22,783 nt of DNA from Corallochytrium limacisporum (taxonomy: Eukaryota > Opisthokonta), in contig PDIP01000035.1 in assembly GCA_002811645.1 (NCBI GenBank), positions 291,241 through 314,023 of the forward strand, in the 5' to 3' direction. Every line of letters starts with the position of its first letter. Positions within the stretch are counted from its first letter, which is position 1. Shown piece after piece: positions 18,611 to 22,783 of the stretch. Under the pieces are notes generated by a model. It searched no databases. It was not told the DNA's origin and saw only the letters and a program-made list of their open reading frames with translations. The position numbers and the translations under genes were made by a program.

Positions 18611-20007
18611 AATGGTCTACAAACAATCATCATCAATCGATCTCCTCTCCCTTCGTCCCCAAAGGTCCACAGAAGTGAGTGGGGAGGTCCCTCGACATCG
18701 GGCACCATACGAGCTCGAAGAACGCAATACTAACACCACCGGAAGAATCGAGTAGGATACAGACGAGATGAAGACCATTGGGAAATTAAGAGGACAGGTG
18801 CAAAAAGGGGGAGAGACACACACACACAGACTAACCAACAAAATATAATAAGTAAGGTCGACAGAGTGATGAAAGGGGAGAGGAGGAGTGGGGTACGGTG
18901 GGGGGGTGGGGGGACCAGACCTCCCTCTCGCTTCTCTCTCCCTCTCCCGGTGAGTTTCCGCGTAAGAAAGGAACGCGAGAGCTCTGAAAAGGGGCAGTGT
19001 TGTGGAAAATGACACACGGATTTGTTGCACAGAATGTATACGGCAGAAGCGCTGACGAAAAACTTAAACCGACATAGGAATTGAACACCTCTGCGTCCTA
19101 CTCCCAACGGCCCCCCCGCCGCGGGGGGAAGGATGGTGTGTGTGTGTGTGTGTGTGTGTATGCCGAAGGGATTGTCCGGAGGTGTGTGCACGTTTGGATT
19201 ATATCCCCTTTGTGTGAAACTCTGGGCATGGTGAGAGGGATGTGTGTGTGTATGTGTGTGTGTGTGTGTGTGCTTTGAGACATGCCACCATGCGAGGAAG
19301 GCATTCATATAGGTGCGGCGATCACTGGAAGAGTATAAAGTTTCTATAGATAGTATCAGGTCAAGAGGGTGTGGATAGTTATGTTCTCTTGCAACGGCTG
19401 TGGTCCCTGGTGGAAGCAGGTCCGCAGAGAGGAACAAGAAATATTTGTACAAATGTAATTCGTGAGATATCCAAGCACGCGTGTAGCCCTTACTTCTATC
19501 CTGCCGCTATAATGAATGAATGGATGGCAGGTGTGTGCGATCGTTGGAAAGTTGGCACCCGCGCTCGACAAAGGCTTCCAGGTGTCACAACAACTAAGGA
19601 TGGTACAAAGTAGAACCTACAGACCCAGGATCGAGCTCAGGCGTGGTATGTATAGTTAAGGGAGAAACAAAAAAATGGATGAAAAGAGAACTTAGATGCA
19701 GCGGGAGAAGGAGAAAAATGGGCGAAAGAGGGTAAACAGTTCAATTGGTTTATACATACCTAAATATTTCAAATTAGAGTGAAGTGCGATCAATACCCTT
19801 CTACATTGTGTGTACTTCACATAAATTTGATATGCGGACTGAATTGACTATTCCGGAGCGGCCCCGACTTTTTTACCCCTCCTCGGTTATTTTTCGTTTC
19901 GGGAATGTTACCCAGCCCCTGTGTGTGTCCGGAAGGGGGGTGGGACGGGACACCACACGGTGGTACCCACTTACTCACCGAAACGGCTCAGAAAAAGCCA
20001 CCGGACC
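18611..20007. other. Low-complexity stretch without a recognised gene
   Basis: GA/CT-rich DNA with TG microsatellites. A strong minus-strand splice-donor match, CG|GTGAGTAAG, lies near 19970-19980, but I could not link it to convincing exons. Confidence 0.4.
19135..19272. repeat. Two (TG)n microsatellites
   Basis: TG repeats at about 19135-19159 and 19241-19272 (the second interrupted by TA), separated by about 80 bases of unique sequence. A G/C palindrome, CCCCCCCGCCGCGGGGGG, lies just before them at 19111-19128. Confidence 0.9.
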
Positions 20008-20160
20008 ATGCACTTCCACGTCAAGATGGGTGGCCCGGAGTTTCCAGAAGACATCATTTCTCATAATGAATATACTCCATTTCTGCAGCGGGAACGGACT
20101 CTATGGGAGAGGGTTCAAAATTTATTTATGTTTCTTGGCGCCTCAGCCTCTCCTGAATAG
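20008..20160 (+). other. 50-codon ORF upstream of the open frame
   Basis: ATG at 20008 (GGACCATGC context, A at -3) opens MHFHVKMGGPEFPEDI, later LQRERTLWERV, and ends in TAG at 20158-20160. The codons look coding. It lies just ahead of the 20181-21176 frame but in another phase, so it could be a neighbouring exon. The start loosely resembles muconolactone-isomerase-like small proteins, but spacing and the C-terminal half do not match, so no function is assigned. Confidence 0.15.
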
Positions 20161-20180
20161 GCAAGGGCCCAGCTCCATAA

Positions 20181-21176
20181 GGGTATCCCCGGTACTCTCG
20201 CGTTACGGGTGACGCAGCTACCAGAACCGAGTTCACAGAGGCACTGTCTTGCCACAACGAAGTCAGCAAGCACCAGATGGGTGACAACCAATGCTGGATC
20301 GATTCGCTGGGTTTTCAAGCATCACAGGGGCCGTATCCTTCAATCGCGCATCCGAGGAGGATCCTCGTTATGATGATCACCATCAGGGTGGTATCATGCT
20401 TTACACATCACTGGATGGGTCCATTGGGGCTCATTGAACGGACCATGTGGGCCGACAAGATCGCATCGCGGATTTAGCACCTCATAGCCGGTTGCACTCC
20501 GCAAGGCGATGGATGTCCACAGGGGGGCAGCCCCATTGGCTGGAACATGGGATGTCAAGGTTATGTTGTGGTCCTTGTCCTTTGGCAGGCATCGCAAGTA
20601 CTCCAGATGCGTCCCAACGTAAACCAGACCGCATCCGGTGCTATCCTCAATTCACTTCCAAGTGCACCCCAGCAAGGTAATCCTCTTCGAAGAGTATCCG
20701 GTGTCAACCTCACCGGTTAGAATTCCATCTCTAGTAAGCTACATCACTCATTACTACCAAGCAGTAGTCAAGCCGGACCACAACAAATTAGCGTCAAGTC
20801 TACCTGTCCCGCTTGTGAACAAGCATTGGCTACTAGTCATTTAAGTGGCGATACCAACCAGGTCATCAGCGCATATTCCGTGATACACATGTCCTGCCAT
20901 AATGCCTCCTCCCGTCAATCTCTCAGAACTACTTTGTATGCTAGGTATGTCTTCTGTCGTCCTCCAGTGACAACAATTTGCTATCCTAGTAGCCAACGCA
21001 GCAGGTTCTCCACCGCTATCCGCAGTTACCCAAGAATTTACTTTGGAACACTGTCACCGTGCATCAAAAAACCCGCAGAAACAGTAAGAATCCCAGCCGA
21101 CCATTGCGACATATTCCCGTCAATTCGCAGGCAACAGCAGGGCACATTTTCCATACTGAAAACAGAAGCAGAGTAA
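20181..21176 (+). other. Nearly open 1-kb reading frame, possible unrecognised or decayed gene
   Basis: One plus-strand frame runs from TAA 20178 to TAA 21174 with only two internal stops, TAG at 20475 and TAG at 20718, giving open blocks of 98, 80 and 151 codons. The blocks look protein-like: RYSRVTGDAATRTEFTEAL, then NMGCQGYVVVLVLWQASQ, then a Ser/Gln-rich linker. The last block has CPAC, 23 residues, then HMSC, a spacing like the first half of a LIM or similar zinc finger, without the second half. A GTAATC...CTCTAG pair (20677-20734) could splice out the second TAG but would change frame. It may be a pseudogene, a gene with introns, or chance. Antisense ORFs in the same stretch are also fairly open. 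Confidence 0.2.
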
Positions 21177-22783
21177 ACTTGTGTGTGTCGTGGTTCGGTC
21201 CCGTTGCATTCCTTCTGTCTTCTGGTTTTCCACGGTACTTTCAGTACTGTTGGTGAGCCGGTCGGCCAAATTAGGCTCGCATTCCCCCTTGGCCAGCGGG
21301 ACAAAGTGTGGCAGAGACTCATGGTCGCACCTGTTCGCGCACAGATGTCTGTGTAACCTTACCGATCCGACCCCATTTTTGCGGGGGTTATGTGCACTCC
21401 CAACTCCACACCGCCGCACCACAACCAATGCAGCGATGGGCAGATGAGGGGGGGGGTTTCCTTTTGGTCTACGGATGTGCGTGTGCTCTGTGGGGCCTGG
21501 TACTTAGCTGGTGTCGGAGGGCGCTATCTCAATTTCCCAACCCCCCCCCCCCCCCGACACTCGAAATACAAAACGGCACGTTGCGCACAAAAAGTGTATG
21601 ATGATAGTGGTCGTTATCTTATCCTGTTTCCTTCGGTTCGGACGGAGTACCAGGTATCTTGCACAATGCAGCAGGTCCTCCTTCTTCCTGGCATAATGCA
21701 CCACCGCACACGTTTACAATCTGTGCAGACTGCCCACTGTCTACGCATGCACTGACCATGGCCCCGGCAGGTTGAAACGTTGGTGCGGCATTTCGAGAAT
21801 GCTGACTACTTTCCTTTTTCTTTTTTGTTTATCGCACGCAGTTTGGGCCTAGTTACATCCCCCGCCACCCTCCCCCGTTTTCTTCAAACCACTCGCCCCC
21901 CCCTCTTCCCCTCCTAACCTTTCCCTTTTCCTTCCCTACCCTCCTCATCGCAGCTGCGTTTACGTCGCCTGTATAAAAAATACTGAGCCTCTGTAGCTCC
22001 ATCTCAACCCGCCCACCCCCAGTTCAAAAGATATGGCAAAGTTGCCAAACGCGCGCGAGATTGGGGAGAAAGAAAATCCTTCACTTCCCCTTTGATTTTT
22101 TTTTCCTATGTGGTGCGATGTCCGATTGGTTTCTGCACAGTTTCACGCTTGAAACACTGGGCGGTTGGGGATCGCACCGCTGCCGAGGGATGACCGACAC
22201 ACGCACACGCACCAAAAGAAACTACGGGAACAGCAGCCGGACCTGGCTGCGGTAATTTGTAATATAAAAAACCATCCCTTTAGTATGTAGAAAGTGCCGC
22301 CGCCCAACCGAGAGGTTCCCCGCCGGGGGGGGGGGGGGGGGCACGGGAGAATGGTACGGAATGTCTTGGTGTCGACATTCTCAGACCCGCCCTGGCCACT
22401 GGCGCGGGCGCTCAGCAGTACACTTTATACTGCCCGGCCAGGTATTGCCCCCGATGCCAAACCCACTCTGATACCTTGAGGATTGCGCATCACCCGATCT
22501 TGCAACAGCTTCTCCCTTCCTCTGCGGGACCCAGCTTTGTCGAATTTCTATACGAAATGTACTACTTAAGTAAAGGACTGGATCTGCAAACGTGATGGTA
22601 CCATCGGGCTCTAGATCTCGGGCACTCCTTCCCTTTGTTTCCTTTTGGCTGAAGGACCAACCAGCGCCGACCCAAGTCGAGATTGGCTGACGATGTAAAA
22701 AAAAAAGTCATGGAAAAAGAATGGCTTTTCTAAGGGCCTGTACCCCCCCCCCCGGGGGGGGGGGGGGGGGGGGGTTTTTTTTT
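21177..22783. other. Right flank without a recognised gene
   Basis: No convincing gene. It contains C15 at 21541-21555, a TATA-like TATAAAAAA at 21972-21980 on the plus strand, G17 at 22325-22341 and a C11-G21-T9 block at the very end. The short ORFs are not protein-like. Confidence 0.5.
22743..22783. repeat. C11-G21-T9 homopolymer block at the window end
   Basis: Three adjoining homopolymers end the window. The C11/G21 part is self-complementary. This is a typical place for assembly or base-calling trouble. Confidence 0.9.

Noticed and set aside
18617-19452. Minus-strand ORFs of 137 and 240 codons
   Set aside because: They are dominated by His-Thr repeats from the TG microsatellite and by GA/CT-rich low-complexity DNA.
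20008-20160. Resemblance of MHFHVKM...LQRE..LWERV to muconolactone isomerase
   Set aside because: Spacing between the matching parts is about 8 residues short and the YAN..IFDV and LPLFPYM segments are absent; too weak to name.
1-22783. tRNA, rRNA, CRISPR arrays, transposase or reverse-transcriptase genes
   Set aside because: I found no GGTTCGAATCC-type B box with a matching cloverleaf, no spaced repeat array, and no recognisable transposon protein or terminal repeats.

Overview
The window looks like nuclear DNA of a unicellular eukaryote with short, mostly intron-free genes. Three genes are unmistakable, all on the minus strand and each a single uninterrupted reading frame. From high to low coordinate they are a BRO1-domain protein tyrosine phosphatase of the HD-PTP/PTPN23 type (14660-18199), the CCAAT-binding factor subunit NF-YA (11862-12770), and a MOV10/Armitage/SDE3-type SF1 RNA helicase (6261-10190). 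BRO1 fused to a PTP domain is best known from animals and their unicellular relatives, so an intron-poor holozoan protist (for example a teretosporean) is a reasonable guess. The sequence alone does not prove it.

Layout. 1-6260 has no recognised gene. It holds two short coding-like patches with splice-like signals near 0.4-1.4 kb, long pyrimidine and purine blocks (3.0-4.6 kb), and a hairpin-dense GC segment (4.9-5.1 kb). 6261-10190 is the helicase. 10191-11861 is intergenic and may hold a small plus-strand secreted-protein gene. 11862-12770 is NF-YA. 12771-14659 is low-complexity leader/spacer DNA ending in a CCAAT, E2F and GC-box cluster that could be the NF-YA promoter. 14660-18199 is HD-PTP. 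18200-22783 has no recognised gene, but contains a small acidic Cys-containing ORF (18449-18610), a nearly open 1-kb plus-strand frame (20181-21176), TG microsatellites, and G/C homopolymers up to the end of the window.

The three genes do not form one pathway. HD-PTP acts in ESCRT-linked endosomal sorting, NF-YA in CCAAT-dependent transcription, and the MOV10-type helicase in cytoplasmic RNA metabolism or silencing. I found no self-contained new system with strong support. The best leads are the CCAAT/E2F cluster upstream of NF-YA, a canonical and probably active phosphatase loop in HD-PTP, and several unannotated coding-like stretches.
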